Positions 1 through 12,218 of a stretch of DNA of 64,000 nucleotides are shown here, one piece after another. The stretch comes from Ditylenchus dipsaci (taxonomy: Eukaryota > Nematoda > Chromadorea > Rhabditida > Anguinidae), in assembly GCA_004194705.1 (NCBI GenBank), contig SADC01001025.1:372001-436000 (forward strand). The letters are read 5' to 3'. The first letter of the stretch is position 1; each line of letters begins with the position of its first letter. The notes under the pieces are model-generated. The model searched no databases and had not been told where the DNA came from. It was given only the letters and a program-made list of their open reading frames with translations. Made by a program: the position numbers and the translations under genes.

Positions 1-2140
1 GTCATCATTTACTACAAATTGATCTTTCTTGGTATTTTTTCTGGCTTGCCTCCACGAATTCTTTCAGCTCCGATGCTACCGTTCAACTTGTTCTTACTTG
101 ACATATGACGAATGTTCAATATGTGCCGATGATACCTCAGGGTGGATGTACTTTTAAAATGATTTGTACTTTTCTTGGGAACCTGGGACCATATTATCAA
201 AGTGTTTTTTTTTGCTTCAAAATGGTAAATAAGCACTGGATGAAAGATCTTTTTTTCCTTCAAAAAAGTACGTCAAAGTTTACTTTTTTCTGTAACGTCC
301 GTTCCGCTCCTGAATACGACTCATCGTCAGGATGTTCCAACGAGTCACGACCAATCAACAATCCAATCGATTGCAACTTTCGTCGTCTAGTGGACGTCCT
401 CTAATTTAGGGGAGTCTACAGTACACCAAAAAACAGCTTTGATTCTTAGAAGGATATTCGAAATGCTGAAACATGCTTATTACGATCAGAGTAAAAAAAA
501 ACTGTCGGATTTTGGCTCCAAAGTCAGAAAACACAAGTCTATTTGTCAAAGTATTAGCAATCCCTAATGAGGTATCATCGGCAGAGACCTCTACATCCCT
601 TTCTCCTCTTCCAAAACAAACTGTTCTTAGCATCGAGCAGTCAGAATGTTACGGTTTTTCATTTAGCCAAGAAATACAACAGTGATGATAACCCACCTGC
701 ATTGAGAGCGAAAGGATCATACTCTTTTTGCAGTAAATCGAATTGATCTGTGTCTTTTCCTCCTTTCTGTGAGATGCTACAAAGACGTAAAGATGTGCCC
801 CAATTGTCGATCGAACCTGAAAATTAGCGGTAAAAAGCCAGCGGAATGAACACTTTCGCTAGGCAGCCTCTTCAGAGAAGTTGACGCGCTCCGACAGATA
901 TGTTACAAGGGCCTAGCCATACTGCCATGGAATGGAGCACGAAGGCACATAGAAAGTGACACTTCGACCGTATACAGGCTGACAAAGTCAAAAATCACTA
1001 CGTAAATGGTTGCCTGCTATATTTATTTACTTTTATAATGGACTTTGACAGGATATATGCAGTCGCAGCGTGATTTGTATAAAAACGTCTAATAATACCT
1101 GAGGAGAGAACCTAAAATCATAAATATAACCACTGCTGATATCCTTCGCTCTTGAGACTCCAAATAGACACCTGAAAGACAGAACAAGGGAAAAGAAAAT
1201 GACGGCGCACAAAATAAATAAAACTTATCTAATACAAGCAGCAAGATCGATGGAAGAACGTGAGCATGCGCGAAATTACCACCTGAGCACACGAGACTCT
1301 TTGACGCTAAAACCAAAACAGTCAGTCAGTAAGAAAATCAAGCGTAAAATGAGAGCAAAAATCACCGACAAGTCACGAAAGATAAAGCACAGAACTCAAA
1401 TGATTTGAAAATTTGAATTTGAAATTCAAAATCTCTGGCGTGCCTGGTACCCGCCAATTTGAAATGAAAGAATTATTCCATCGGGCGCGAGCATGCCCCT
1501 TTAAACAGTTTGCAAAATGTTTTCCCTGGACTGAGATATAGGTCCTCAAAGTCGAGGGGGCCGGATTATTAGAGGGTGCCGGATTAATAGAGTATATACG
1601 GTAGTTATTAAAAAACGATCGGCAAAATCGGAATCCTTACGATATTTGCGACCAGACTATCAAAACAGAATCGATAAATTATTTCAAAAATGGGGTTAAA
1701 CAAAGTGTCGGACGATGTGGGAACGAACTTGAGGTGGGGCCACTGTATCGAGGTTTGACTGTACACGGCTCTTGAAATTCGAACTTTACTGTATATTTTT
1801 AAATTTCTTTTGAGACGAAACCATTTTTAAATTTAGTCTGAATTTTCCTAATCCCAAACCTATGACTTCATAAAAGTGTGCATTTGCCCCTCTTAAAATC
1901 TATATTTTTCGACGATATATTTTTAAAAGAAAGCTGACATTCTGAAGAACACGATGGTATTAGCGACAACAATGATTTTTTTAACTGTGACCTATTTTGG
2001 GCTATGAAGTAAAAAAAACGTTACCCACACATGCCAAATACTATATAGATATGTCCTTATTCGTCTGTTCTATTCTACTTTTATTTGTCATTTATTATTT
2101 TTATCTTTGATACGGTGTTCGAAAATTATCCTAATTTCAA
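1..2140. other. Non-coding stretch, no gene supported
   Basis: No reading frame here has convincing coding character or family similarity. Two fragments of dispersed repeats can be seen: a MITE end around 1455-1515 (ending in a GCATGCCCCTTTAAA-like word shared with copies near 13.6 and 47.2 kb), and a solo end of the TACCGTATT-type MITE family around 1560-1602. The ORF at 473-685 has mildly protein-like composition but no recognisable neighbours, splice context or motif. Confidence 0.5.
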
Positions 2141-2151
2141 ATGCTCAAATT

Positions 2152-2384
2152 TTTTTTATGGCGCTACTACGATATAAACCAGCCCCGCCATACACCCCCA
2201 CCCCCCGCCCCCAAAATAGCTTCTTTGATATAGCCCCCCTCCCCAACCAATAATTTTTAGGCTTAGGAATTAGGCTTAGGCTTCGAGCCCTAGGCATTAG
2301 GCTGAGGATAACCGTACTAATTTCAGCATCTTTCAAAAAAGTCCGGTTTTTAGGGAGGGGGTATATCATAGTAGCGTCAAGTTT
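2152..2384. repeat. Poly-C/poly-G foldback MITE with TTAGGC words
   Basis: The left arm (GCGCTACTACGATATA, then C-rich tracts) is inverted at the right end (TATATCATAGTAGCG). The centre carries several TTAGGC-type words. The same family recurs near 9188-9432, 20667-20915, 23121-23335 and 37566-37804. No coding capacity. Confidence 0.75.
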
Positions 2385-2989
2385 TGTCCTTTTTGCCGGA
2401 CGCTAGCGATTGGTATATAATGTTAAAACACAATTTTGCTTGGTCCACTCTCTGGTTTGGGTCCTGGTCTTTGAATGGCCTTCATAAAATGTAACATTTT
2501 TCACTCGCCGCCACTACTGACTTTAAACACTTCTCTTCACCTAAAAAAGGAAAATTATCTGCTTTGATTTACTTTTTTATTCCTGTAGCAGTTGTTGAGC
2601 CACGGACTTTAATTCAATTGCACCAAATGCATTGAACAGCAGTGGTAAAAGTAGCTGGGGCAGGCATTATTCTCTTTGTTTCAAGCTTGGGAGGCAGCTA
2701 TTAGCAAGCTACAAACTTTCATTTCCCAGTCTACATTTTGGGCTAGGTGCTAAAAGTCAGACTTGTCTAGAAAATAGGCAGCGCACTTTGCAATGCACGC
2801 AAGATATATTTCCAGGGATTTTGTTTAATTGAAGATAGTTACTCTTTTTAGAATGTGGATCATTAATTATTTATTGTTTCTAACAGAAGCTTACCATTTT
2901 AAATGTGCTGTTTACGTTTGATCATAAATTAAAAAATACACGAGCGTAGCTGCGCCCGTTGGGCGCTATGTTGCACTGTGATAGTTTTC

Positions 2990-3420
2990 TACATGCAAAA
3001 TCATTTTTTAAAGGGCCATTGCTGTCTCCGACAATGGTTGTTTTCCGCAAAATCGAAAAACATTCTTAATCATTGAACTTCTGCACAGACTTTTCAACTT
3101 AATTTCTAACAAAACTTTACCTAAAATTAAATTGTAGGCCTTGCTTTGTTAGAACCAAGCTGAAAAATCCGTACAAAAGTTCAATCATCAGGCGAAATTT
3201 ATTAAACTGAGGGGGACCGTCCAGAACGCGTTGCCATCGACCTTTAAGTAGCTAAAATACTTCAGATATTTTTTACAAATATTGTAAAACTTTGTGTCGT
3301 TTTTTTTAAAAGGGTAGTAAATGGCTGTTAAAAATTTGGAAAGAAAAAATTTCCGTAAGAGCGGAGTTTTGTAAGAATTAAATTTCGTGAGAATTTTTTG
3401 TAAGAAGCTTTTCACTAAGT
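2990..3420. repeat. Foldback MITE, 'TTTCTAACAAAACT' family
   Basis: A palindromic core has arms related to GAACTTCTGCACAGACTTTTC and its inverse, around the words TTTCTAACAAAACT and TTTGTTAGAA. Closely similar palindromes occur at 8171-8395, 13396-13630, 30852-31083, about 36875-36995 and 37490-37960, so it is a high-copy family. Boundaries are approximate. Confidence 0.65.
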
Positions 3421-3799
3421 GCTTAAAAAATTTTCATACGGTATAGTTGTAAGAGCAATGAGGCAAACTTTGAGCTTCAAAGAACAGTAAAAATATTTGA
3501 GGTGTTTATGCCACCCATTTAACCGAAAATTTTGAGACGAATATCTCCGCATCAGATTTGAAATGGAATGTTTTTGTGTTTTTCGTGTGTATCAAGAGCT
3601 TGTGTACTCCATTCGATACATTATATTGTCGGCGCTTCGTTGCTTCATCTCTTTAAATTCATGCCTAACATAAATAAGTTAATAATGAAAAAGTTACCTA
3701 TGATTCAACAGTAACCATCAGACCACTTGAAGTTTGAAAAAGTTGTATGCCTCCAATAGTACCCTATTAAAAGAAATACGGTATTCGTTTATTCCTGAA

Positions 3800-5841
3800 C
3801 ATGGTGTGACAAATCGATAAATTTATCGATTTCGATAAATGGCCTTTGGCGTTATGTCATAGCAAAAATCGATAAAAATCGATAAAAACTTTTATCGATT
3901 TTTATCGATTTTTTTTTGACTTAGAGTTCTTCTACTCTTTGCTCTCTCTTTTCAAAATTTTGGTCAAGTTTTTTTCGTTTATGGTATAGAATTGCATAAA
4001 TTAGGATCGCCAATTGTATATTGTTAGAGTCAGTTATACCTCTTTTTCTTTGCACATCTCCTTAGTGTACCTCAGAGTTAATATTGTACTTGAAGTTACC
4101 ACATAGTTTCCAATGTCAATCCTTATTTTTAGTAGGACAGGCTCGTTGGAGTTAATTTTATCATATCGAGCTTATGGCTTTACTTTGCCCATAAGTTTCT
4201 GGTTATCATCATCATGTTTAGGAAAAACTGAAAGAATTTTTATGCACCCACGATCTAGATCCTCCCTCACCTGTAAACATTTAACCAAGCAAAATTTATT
4301 GAAGCTAGACAAGTAAACATATAATAGGCCAACAAATCGACAAGCTCAAATATTGTTCAAAAAAAGTTCATGGTGCATGAATGCTGCCGCCGCCAAAGAA
4401 ATCCGATAAAGCGAACATCCATCTTCCAAAGTCATCATAGCTTGCAGATGTAACCATACACTAACGGCATGGCCAAGGATTTTGTTTGAAGTAGGCTCTT
4501 TTTCTGCCTAAAATATTGAAAAGTCACTGTAAACCAATCCGAGTAGTCAACTTACTGCAAATCGATCACCGTTTCAGCTATTGGCTTCAACACATCTACA
4601 TAGGAATCAATACGGCTCAATTTGACGATTGCTAGAAGATCGGAAACCAACGAATTCTTTTCTCGGAACGGCTCAATGTGATCGATGTAGTGGCCAGGGA
4701 CTGCGAGATAGTCCACACGATTTTTAGCGAAGTCTATAGTTAAGCCTCCACCGAAGAGCATTAGATTAGAACATCAGTAGAGACATGATTTTGCACAGTG
4801 CTGCAGGCATCATCAATTCGGCGACTAATAGTATAACCGCAAGGCAGGAAATCCTTTGCTTCTTTCATCACATTCATTTTAAAAGATTCGCTGCTAAAAT
4901 TTTGAAATTGAGAAAACCTAGGTATAAAACTCACGCTAACAATCGGAAAGATTCTAAAAATTCGATAAAACTTAAATCATCCACTAAGCGAAAAGCCTGA
5001 GCTGAGCAAGTCACGAACTTAATCAAAGAACTGTTAAATTCAGATTCGGAAGGAGTCACACTTTTGCCGGAATGGAATGCTACATGACCCCTTAAAAATT
5101 ACATTCAAACTCCGTTACAGTGTGATCACGTCATAGTGCAAAACACGATATAGGGCGACCTTAAGTTCGATTAAGTTTAAAAAATCTTTATAAGCCCCGA
5201 TAGTATAAGTCCGATATAGTCTGAGTCTCATTATAGTGCGAGTTGTGGTCGATTACCAGTGACGCACTATAACAGGTTTTGGCTGTACGAAAATAAGATT
5301 TTTATATGGGTGTTCTTACTTTAGTCCTTTAGTGCCTGATTTAGACAATGTTGCTGCACAGAGATTGCATTTCACTATTCCCAGCTCCTTATTATCTGCT
5401 TTCCTCAAGACTAAGTCGAAACGGTAGCCATAGGATTTGCTGCTCCAAAAGCTTGTCGAATGCATATTCGTCCTCATCTTCTATCAAATTTACGACTTGT
5501 TGCATCGAAATGGAAGACAATTTGCTGAAAAGTGACATAGTTAATAAAGTAAAGTTTACTTCTGGCCAAAGGCGGAAGCCAAAAGGTGAAAAAACTTGAA
5601 GGCGTAAGTCGGAAGTGAAAACGTAGGCAAAGTTAACAGTACAGGTCATAGAATATCATTCAAACTGACGACCAGACACCAAAGAGCATAATAACTCTAA
5701 GCCCAAAAAATCGATAAAAATCGATAAAATTTCGATAAAAAATCGATAAAAATTTTATCGATTTTTTATCGATTTTTTGAATAATTCTTGTTTGAATCGA
5801 TTTTATCGAAATCGATAAATTTATCGATTTGTCACACCATG
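3800..5841. mobile_element. hAT-type DNA transposon with ATCGATAAA-word arms
   Basis: The ends are inverted: CATGGTGTGACAAATCGATA at the left and its complement at the right. They are flanked by a perfect 8-bp direct repeat TTCCTGAA (3792-3799 and 5842-5849), the duplication size of hAT elements. Both arms are built from repeated ATCGATAAA-type words. The interior carries broken transposase exons on the minus strand, so this copy is probably non-autonomous. It lies in intergenic DNA. Confidence 0.88.
4346..4892 (-). pseudogene. hAT transposase remnant (split by stop and intron)
   Basis: Read on the minus strand, three coding pieces follow each other. The first, about 4761-4892, contains a KEAKDFLPCGYTISRRIDD-like stretch and ends in TAA. 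The second, 4556-4760, begins around MLFGGGLTIDFAKN and contains VDYLAVPGHYID. The third, 4346-4503, contains KEPTSNKILGHAVSVWLHLQ. LT.D......YL.V.GH.ID and LQ.E..PT.....G/P are the usual hAT transposase core blocks. A 52-bp intron with GTAAGT donor and GGCAG acceptor joins the last two pieces in phase. The stop between the first two pieces and the absence of a dimerisation block indicate a dead gene. Confidence 0.65.
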
Positions 5842-5849
5842 TTCCTGAA

Positions 5850-6740
5850 ACAGCCGTGTTTGATTTTCTCAGTGTGAACCGAAAATTATGTTCGCCTTTC
5901 ATAGTTGTTTGTTTGTTTTAGCATTGCTTTTGTTTTATTCTTCTACTCATTCTGTGGCTCATTGCAAAGTTATTATTTTGTAGCAGAAACTTTCTATTTT
6001 CTCAGATATGGTTCTGGAGTAACTTCAAAATTATTATTCTTTATTAATCAATTTTCTGTTATCGATGAAAAAAGTTGATCATTAGTCGGTTGAAGACTAT
6101 TTTGTGATATCATAGCAACCTTTTATTGGGTTAGAAACCTATATTCCGTTATCGAACTTCAGTTAGCGCATAAAACTCATTGATGACATTGATAATATTT
6201 CACTGGTTTCTTATCTTTCGTTGTCTATTCTTCTCTAGTTATCAGCCAAACATTTTCAACCTTTTTAGAATTTTTTTTCGATGCTTCTTTGTATACTTCA
6301 ATTTTACATTCTCACACCATAAGTTGCTCTCACTTTTAATTATATTATTTTTACTCCATCGCATTTGCCTACCTTACCACTCATTAAGGTTTCTGAGAAA
6401 TCATTCATCCAGTTTCGACCACGCTAAATACAAAGATAGTTCTAACGCTTGTTCCTTTAAAAAATTTAGCGAACGAATACTGTAAAATGACCTCTTCACG
6501 CAATGACTCATAATCATCAGAATTAATAAAAGCACACGACAAAGAGAATGATATTTAAAATAGATATATTATTATAAGCATAATCAGCTTCCATATAATT
6601 GACACGGCGATAAAGCTAACAGAGAAACATCCTGCTGTCGGTCAAAGTAATCATTTCCACGCGCAGGAAATATCGAAGATAGAAAATAACACCAAAGAGC
6701 GTAGCAAGAAGAGAAACGTCTTTATTCGAAAAATATGAGA
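5850..6740. other. No feature recognised
   Basis: AT-rich sequence. The longest frame (6180-6485, plus strand) is Phe/Leu/Ser-rich and lacks a splice or family context, so I see no supported gene here. Confidence 0.4.
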
Positions 6741-6744
6741 GGAA

Positions 6745-7440
6745 TGAGAGACAATCATCAGAATTTAGCAAGAGAGAACACTTACCACTTACGCACTAAT
6801 AAGGATCTTGCTTTTGGTCAATAGAATAATTTGAATCACGAAGAAAAAACTGAAGAGAATGCCACTAAAGAGAATACCATCGAAGAGAATACCACCTTCA
6901 AGAACATCAAGAAGTGTAAAATCTGTATATCTAAAATCAAAAAAAGAATGAAATATTATCATGAGAATTTAGCAAGAGAGACGAACACTTACCACTCACG
7001 CACTGAAAAATATTCTGCTTTTAGTCAAAAAATCTCAATCACGAAAAAGATACTGAAGTGAGGGAACACCACTGATGTGAATATTATCGAAGAGAATACC
7101 CCTGAGAAGAATACCACTGAAAAGATAACCATTAAAGAGAACACCGCCGAAGAGAATGCTATCTCAGAGAATACGATCAAGGATAATATAATCCCAGAGA
7201 ATACCATCGAAGAGAAAACGGAGAATATCATCAAATAGAATACCACGGAAGAGAATACCATGGAGAGAAAACCATCGAAGAAAATACCACCAAACAGAAT
7301 ACCATCGAAGAGACAACCATTGAAGAGACAACCATCGAAAAAACAACCATGGAAGAGTGACATTTGGATGTCTAAAATAAAAAATATGAGAGACAGTCAT
7401 TAGAATTCAGCAAGAGAGACGAACACTCCCCACACAGATT
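6745..7440. repeat. Degenerate minisatellite plus three copies of a longer unit
   Basis: From about 6840 to 7350 the sequence is a degenerate tandem array of 12- to 15-bp units of the form GAAGAGAATACCA(C/T)C. A longer direct repeat, GAGAGACAATCATCAGAATT followed by AGCAAGAGAGACGAACACTT, occurs at about 6745, 6955 (first part divergent) and 7388, so the array sits between copies of it. Apparent ORFs on both strands (6831-7061, 7025-7363, 7164-7400) are translations of the array and are not kept as genes. Confidence 0.75.
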
Positions 7441-7667
7441 CTTTTTAAAGCACTTGTAATGAAGAAAAACAGTTATTGCTCTAGAGTCTAGACATATACA
7501 AATTCAAACACTGTAGAATGAATTTAATTCGAATTCAAATTTTGGCATTGTGCCGTTTGTTACATTCTCTCTTATGTGTAGCGTTATTTATGTGGTTCAA
7601 TTAAGCTTTTGCTTACTAGCAATTATGAGTGATTTTAACTGTGCATAGGGAATTTATTAAAGGCTTA

Positions 7668-8160
7668 AATTGTTTTACCCCGTCAAATTATTCTTTTTCC
7701 CCGTCAAATTATTCTTTTACCCCGTCAAATCGTAAAAATGTGTTTTTATCTCCGAAAGTTTTTAATTTTTCTAACATTTTCACATCGAAATGTAGCCCTG
7801 AATCTCGGCTTTCTAACAAACTATTGACTGAATTTCTGAGATTTCAAAAAGTTGGAGAAAAAGTCTTTGTGTGGACCAAATTTTTCAAAAATTTGGTACA
7901 TAAATGACTTTTTCTCTAACGTTTTAATATCTCAGTGAGTTAAAAAAAATTGGTACATAAAATGACTTTTCTCTAACGTTTTAATATCTCAGTGAGTTAA
8001 TTAATAGCTAGTTGGAAAGCTGAGATCCCGGCTACATGCAGGTATGAAAACTTAAAAAAAATTGAAAGAAAAAGTTTAAGAAATACTGAAAAGAAACAAA
8101 TTTTTGGATTTGACGGAGTAAAGGAATAATTTGACTGGGGAAAGTATTTACAGCCTTTAT
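7668..8160. repeat. Foldback element, CCCCGTCAAAT arms
   Basis: The left arm has three tandem CCCCGTCAAAT(TATTCTTTT) words followed by a conserved body containing ATGTAGCCCTGAATCTCGGC. The right arm (8010-8160) is the inverse of this body. Related copies lie at 54392-54775 and, as one arm, at 63078-63260. No coding capacity. Confidence 0.7.
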
Positions 8161-8170
8161 TAAAGAGCCA

Positions 8171-8395
8171 TTGCCGTCTCGGACAATGGTTGTCCCGCGA
8201 ATTCAAATGTATTTTCTTTATCGTTGGATTTACGTACGAATTATTCAACTTGATTTCTAACAAAACTATACCTAAAATTAAATTGTAGGCCTTGTTTTGT
8301 TAGAAACCAAGCTAAAAATCTGTACAGAAGTTCAATGATTCGGAAAATTTTTTGAATTGGCGGGGAAAAATTTAAAAACACGTGACCATGCCCCT
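8171..8395. repeat. Foldback MITE, 'TTTCTAACAAAACT' family
   Basis: It begins AAGAGCCATTGCCGTCTCGG and carries the core TTTCTAACAAAACTATACCT, with the inverse TTGTTAGAAACCAAGC. It is nearly the same as the copy at 2990-3420. Confidence 0.7.
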
Positions 8396-8574
8396 TTAAT
8401 TATTCACAGCAGGGTTAGTATTACTTTTAAGAAATATTTCAATCTTTTTGCCGCCTCAAGCCTCATTCTTTTAATTTTTCAAAATTTGGGTCAAAATATT
8501 TTTTTCTGCTTCAAGATATCAATAAGTACTAGATAAACTCACCAGCTTTATTCAAAAACAGTGTATTTCTAGGA

Positions 8575-9605
8575 TCAAATTGAAAACTCCGGGCAAATCC
8601 GTGAATTCTCACGGCAAATTAATGAATTTTCCTGGAAAATTTGTAAAAGCGTTTATTCTTGATCATTTTCTATTCGATTTTTCTAATTTTTTTGACAAGC
8701 GTGTAGCCCAGGATCTCAGCTTCCAACAAGCTATCAATTGACCAAATAGTGAAAATTTTTTCGAATTTATCGATTTGTTTTAAAACAATTTTTTCAAAAA
8801 TTTAGCACATACAAAACTTTTTCTCCAACTTTTTGCAACCTGATCTGGTCAGTTGAGGGCTTTCAAGAAAGCAGAGACCCTGGGGCCGTATGCATTGGCA
8901 GCTAGGATTGAGGATAGGATTAATCTTATCCTCAAGCCGATCCATATGCATTAGGACGGATAGGATTGAGGATAGGATTAATCCTATCCTCAAGCCTATC
9001 CGTATGCATTAGGACGGATTGGATTCTAGATCGGATAATTTCAGTGCATTTTCAGAAACGTGAAATTATCCGATCTAGAATCCAAGCCGATCCGTATGCA
9101 TTAGGACGGATAGGATTAAGGATAGGATTAATCCTATCTCCAATCCGATCCGTATGCATTGGAACACGGATTGAGGATAGGATTAATCGACCCTACTATA
9201 GAATACCCCCCCCCCAAAAATCCGACCTTTTAAAACTTAAGTAAAAAGTACCCAAATTTATGTCCCAGACCCCGGAAAATGTGCGCAAACTCTTCATTAG
9301 TAACAACTTCCGTACGCTGGCCTACCCCCAAGCCTAAGTGCTAAGCCTAAACTTGTTGTTTGCAAGGGTAGTTACAGCGATTTTATAAGGTCGGATTTTG
9401 GGGGGGGGGGTATTCTATAGTAGCGCCGATTAATCCTATCCTCAATCCTAGCTGCCAATGCATACGGCCCCTGAGCTACACACTGGTCACAAAAAAAAAA
9501 AAATTGAAAAAATGACCAAAGATAAAGACTTTTACAAATTTGCCGGCAAAATTTATTAATTTGTCGGGAATATTCACGGATTTGCCGGAAAACTTCACAT
9601 ACAGC
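8575..9605. mobile_element. Three-level nested foldback elements
   Basis: The outer arms are 8590-8650 and 9500-9600 (FEN: AATTTGCCGG/CCGGGCAAAT-type words, inverted). Inside them is a second element, about 8880-9473, whose ends are GGGGCCGTATGCATTGGCAG and its inverse and whose arms repeat the word GGATAGGATTAATCCTATCC. Inside that sits a poly-G MITE (about 9188-9432) with ends CTACTATAGAATACCCC and GGGGTATTCTATAGTAG. Each inner insertion interrupts an arm of the outer one, which gives the order of insertion. Confidence 0.7.
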
Positions 9606-10623
9606 CTATTTTCTATAAAGGATCACCATCCTAATGTAATCTGTGATCTCGTGAAAATATGCCTTGGTCCCCAAGGCAAATCGGAATTCACCAAAAATAC
9701 CTTGATCCCGTGTGGTTTTATGGTTACTTTCATAAGGCCATATCTTTTTCCCTAGGTCAATTTCGAATTTTTAGAATTTTACGTCAAAGTAGATCTAATG
9801 TTCTGCGTCGATTATAGCTAAAATATCTTATAAATGGTTTCTGAAACCGGCCTAATCAATAAGGATTAAGATTTGCGGTCATTTTTCAGAAATTGGCGGT
9901 CAGTTTTAAATATTACCCTATTTTTAACTATATTTTTTCTGAAAAATTAAAAAACATATAGGAAAAAACATATTACACCTAATTTATATATTGTCTACTG
10001 CATATACCTGAAACTCCCTGTACACAACAAAAAACTGTTTGAAATTTTTATTATCTGTACAGTCAGCACTCCTTCAAAACTCACATTAGGTCGGTCCTGA
10101 AGGGTTACCTTATTGGGAGCGTGAACTGTATATACAGCATGGTTCGAGAGATTTTCTGAATTTTTCCGTCGTAGCTATATTTCGAAAATATGCTTTCGAA
10201 AAATCTATTTAGCTTGCAATAACGGCCAGGGCAATGTCGGCCAGAATGTGGTATTTGTTTTGGATTCGCGGTAAAGGCTCTTACTCTAGATTTTTGGTTT
10301 ATAGCCTTATTCTAAGGCACGAAAAGAGGCGTCGATTTTTGACACGCCTGACTGATGACTTCTGCCAGTAAAGGCAGTGTAATTTGCTCTAAAAATGCTT
10401 AATCTTACTGCCCCTTTATTCCTCCAAAAGAGGAATATACTCTGTATGTCTCTGTTTTGGATGAAAATCCAAAAAATGGCCAATTCTCTTGCTGTCGGGC
10501 CACCACATTATTATTATTGGTAGCACAACCACTAGCTAGAAGAGGCAGCAGCACTAGCGCTAGGGATTTGGCAACAACAACAACAAAAACTGCTTTATGG
10601 ATTACTTGCAGAGCCATATTTAT

Positions 10624-11239
10624 GGGTAAAACGGAATTTCGCAGCTAATTCTCGTAATTTTGCAGCTAATTTTGTTTGCAGCAAAATCTCGTAACTTTGC
10701 TGCAAATTCTCGTAATTTTGCAGCTAACTTTTTTTGCAGCTAATTTTGTTTGCAGCAAATTCTCGTAATTTTGCAGCAAATGTTTCATAAAATTAATTGG
10801 ATTGCTCAGAATCCCAGCCCGGAGTGGCCAGAAGCCCTGAAAGTTGGTTTTTGGGGGTTTACTAAAGCGGGGTAATCTTTTTGCGAAAATTTGATTTGGC
10901 AGATCAGATTTCCGGTCCGATCGGCTTAATCGCTCAGAATTCTAGGTTTATGACAGTTTTGAGTGGTTCAGGGCGGAATTCTGAGCGATTGAGCCGATCG
11001 GACTGGAATTCTGATCCGCTTAATTGAATTTTCGCAAAAAGTCCCCCCCCCCCTTTAGTAAACCCCCAAAAAACCAACTTTCAGGGGCTTTTAGCCACTC
11101 CAGGGTGGGTTTCTGAGCAATCCAAGTCATTTTATGAAACATTTGCTGCAAAATTACGAGATTTTGCTGCAAACAAAATTAGCTGCAAAAAAGTTAGCTG
11201 CAAAATTTCGAGAATTAGCTGCAAAATTCCGTTATGCCC
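10624..11239. mobile_element. Foldback element with TTTTGCAGC word arms, containing a nested MITE
   Basis: Left end GGGTAAAACGGAATTTCGCA and right end its near-inverse (GCAAAATTCCGTTATGCCC). The arms are repeated TTTTGCAGCTAA / GCAGCAAATTCTCG words. The flanks are AT-rich and similar (ATATTTAT and ATATTTTAT), a possible imperfect duplication. An inner inverted repeat at about 10794-11130 (TTGGATTGCTCAGAATCCCA ends) is a second MITE, also found at 26205-26415. Confidence 0.72.
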
Positions 11240-11399
11240 ATATTTTATTCTGAACTATTAAAAATTACTTGCTTCAAATTAGCCACTTGATATTTTATAG
11301 CAATTACTAATTGTGCTTATTGTTAAAATTTCACAATCACCATATCTCCTTCAAGAGATATGGGTTATTTTTTGGGTTTATTATTATACTTCAGTAGTC

Positions 11400-11840
11400 C
11401 AATGGAAGTTTGGTACTCCAAAAATTTTTAGCAGTCCAAAAAGCAGTCCAAAAAAACTTTAGTAGTCCAATGGTATTTGTGGAAATTTAGTAGTCCAATG
11501 GAAATTCAGTAGTCCAATTATTAAAGAATCTAAAAATGGGTACAAGTGCTGTATTGGGAAGGGAAGGAATAACGGGGGCCACTTTTTGAGGGCCCTTTTT
11601 TAAATCATGCACGTTTATATATGGGGTAGGCCCTAGTATTCAAAACTATGTCCAACATCTTCTTGTTAGTGGCCTTCTGTAATTAGTGACCCCCTTTTAT
11701 TTCCTTCCCCTACCTATACAGCCCTTTGTCTATTTTCAAAAAATCTCAGTATTTATTTTTCTACAAAAGTGGCCTCATGTGTGGTTCGGACTACTAAATT
11801 ATAATTGGACTACTAAAACTACCCCTCAAAATTTGGAACA
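11400..11840. repeat. AGTAGTCCAAT-word foldback around a GGGAAGGGAA MITE
   Basis: The arms carry AGTAGTCCAATGGAA-type words on the left (11393-11520) and the inverse TTGGACTACTAAA on the right. In the centre (11551-11717) is a MITE with ends CTGTATTGGGAAGGGAAGGA and its inverse CCTTCCCCTACCTATACAG, the same family as the one split by the hAT at 51743-54196. Confidence 0.65.
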
Positions 11841-11920
11841 TTTTGAGGCCAATCTCAGCATTTTATGGTCCTCCACCAAAACTGAAACAGGATAATTATT
11901 TAACCTCATGGAAATTAAGA

Positions 11921-12187
11921 AAATGCTGACCCTATCTCTCAGTGAGGGGGGGGGTGGTTTGCCTTGGTCACCTCTCTTGTTTTTTTTGTGTTTTTTTGTG
12001 ATTTTTAGGCTTAGGTAAGGGTTGGCCAGCGTATGCTAGGACGAACTCAAACGTATTTTAGACTCATGTTTAAGTTCGTCCTAACATACACTAGCCTACT
12101 TTTGCCTGAGCCTAAAAACTCACGAAAAAATAACAACAGCAGGGGGACCAAGGTAAAACCCCCATTGAGGGATAGGGCAAAAATGCT
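11921..12187. repeat. GGACCAAGG foldback MITE
   Basis: The ends carry CCTATCTCTCAGTGAGGGG and its inverse CCCCATTGAGGGATAGGG. The centre holds TTAGGC-like words and a CCTAACATACGCTGG-type palindrome. A second copy lies at 13685-13935. Confidence 0.65.
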
Positions 12188-12218
12188 GAAGAGATTAGCA
12201 AAATGTCAGCTGTGGGCA

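Noticed and set aside
105..685. Two plus-strand frames (99 and 70 codons)
   Set aside because: Composition is not clearly coding, and no splice sites, start context or family motif support them.
7025..7363. 112-codon minus-strand frame rich in FFDG/LFNGCLFDG
   Set aside because: It is the antisense translation of the GAAGAGAATACCA minisatellite; all six frames there are partly open.
10405..10617. Minus-strand frame with a leader-like KAVFVVVVAKSLALVLLPLL
   Set aside because: Attractive as a signal peptide, but it derives partly from a CAACAACAA simple repeat, abuts a foldback end, and no following exon could be found.
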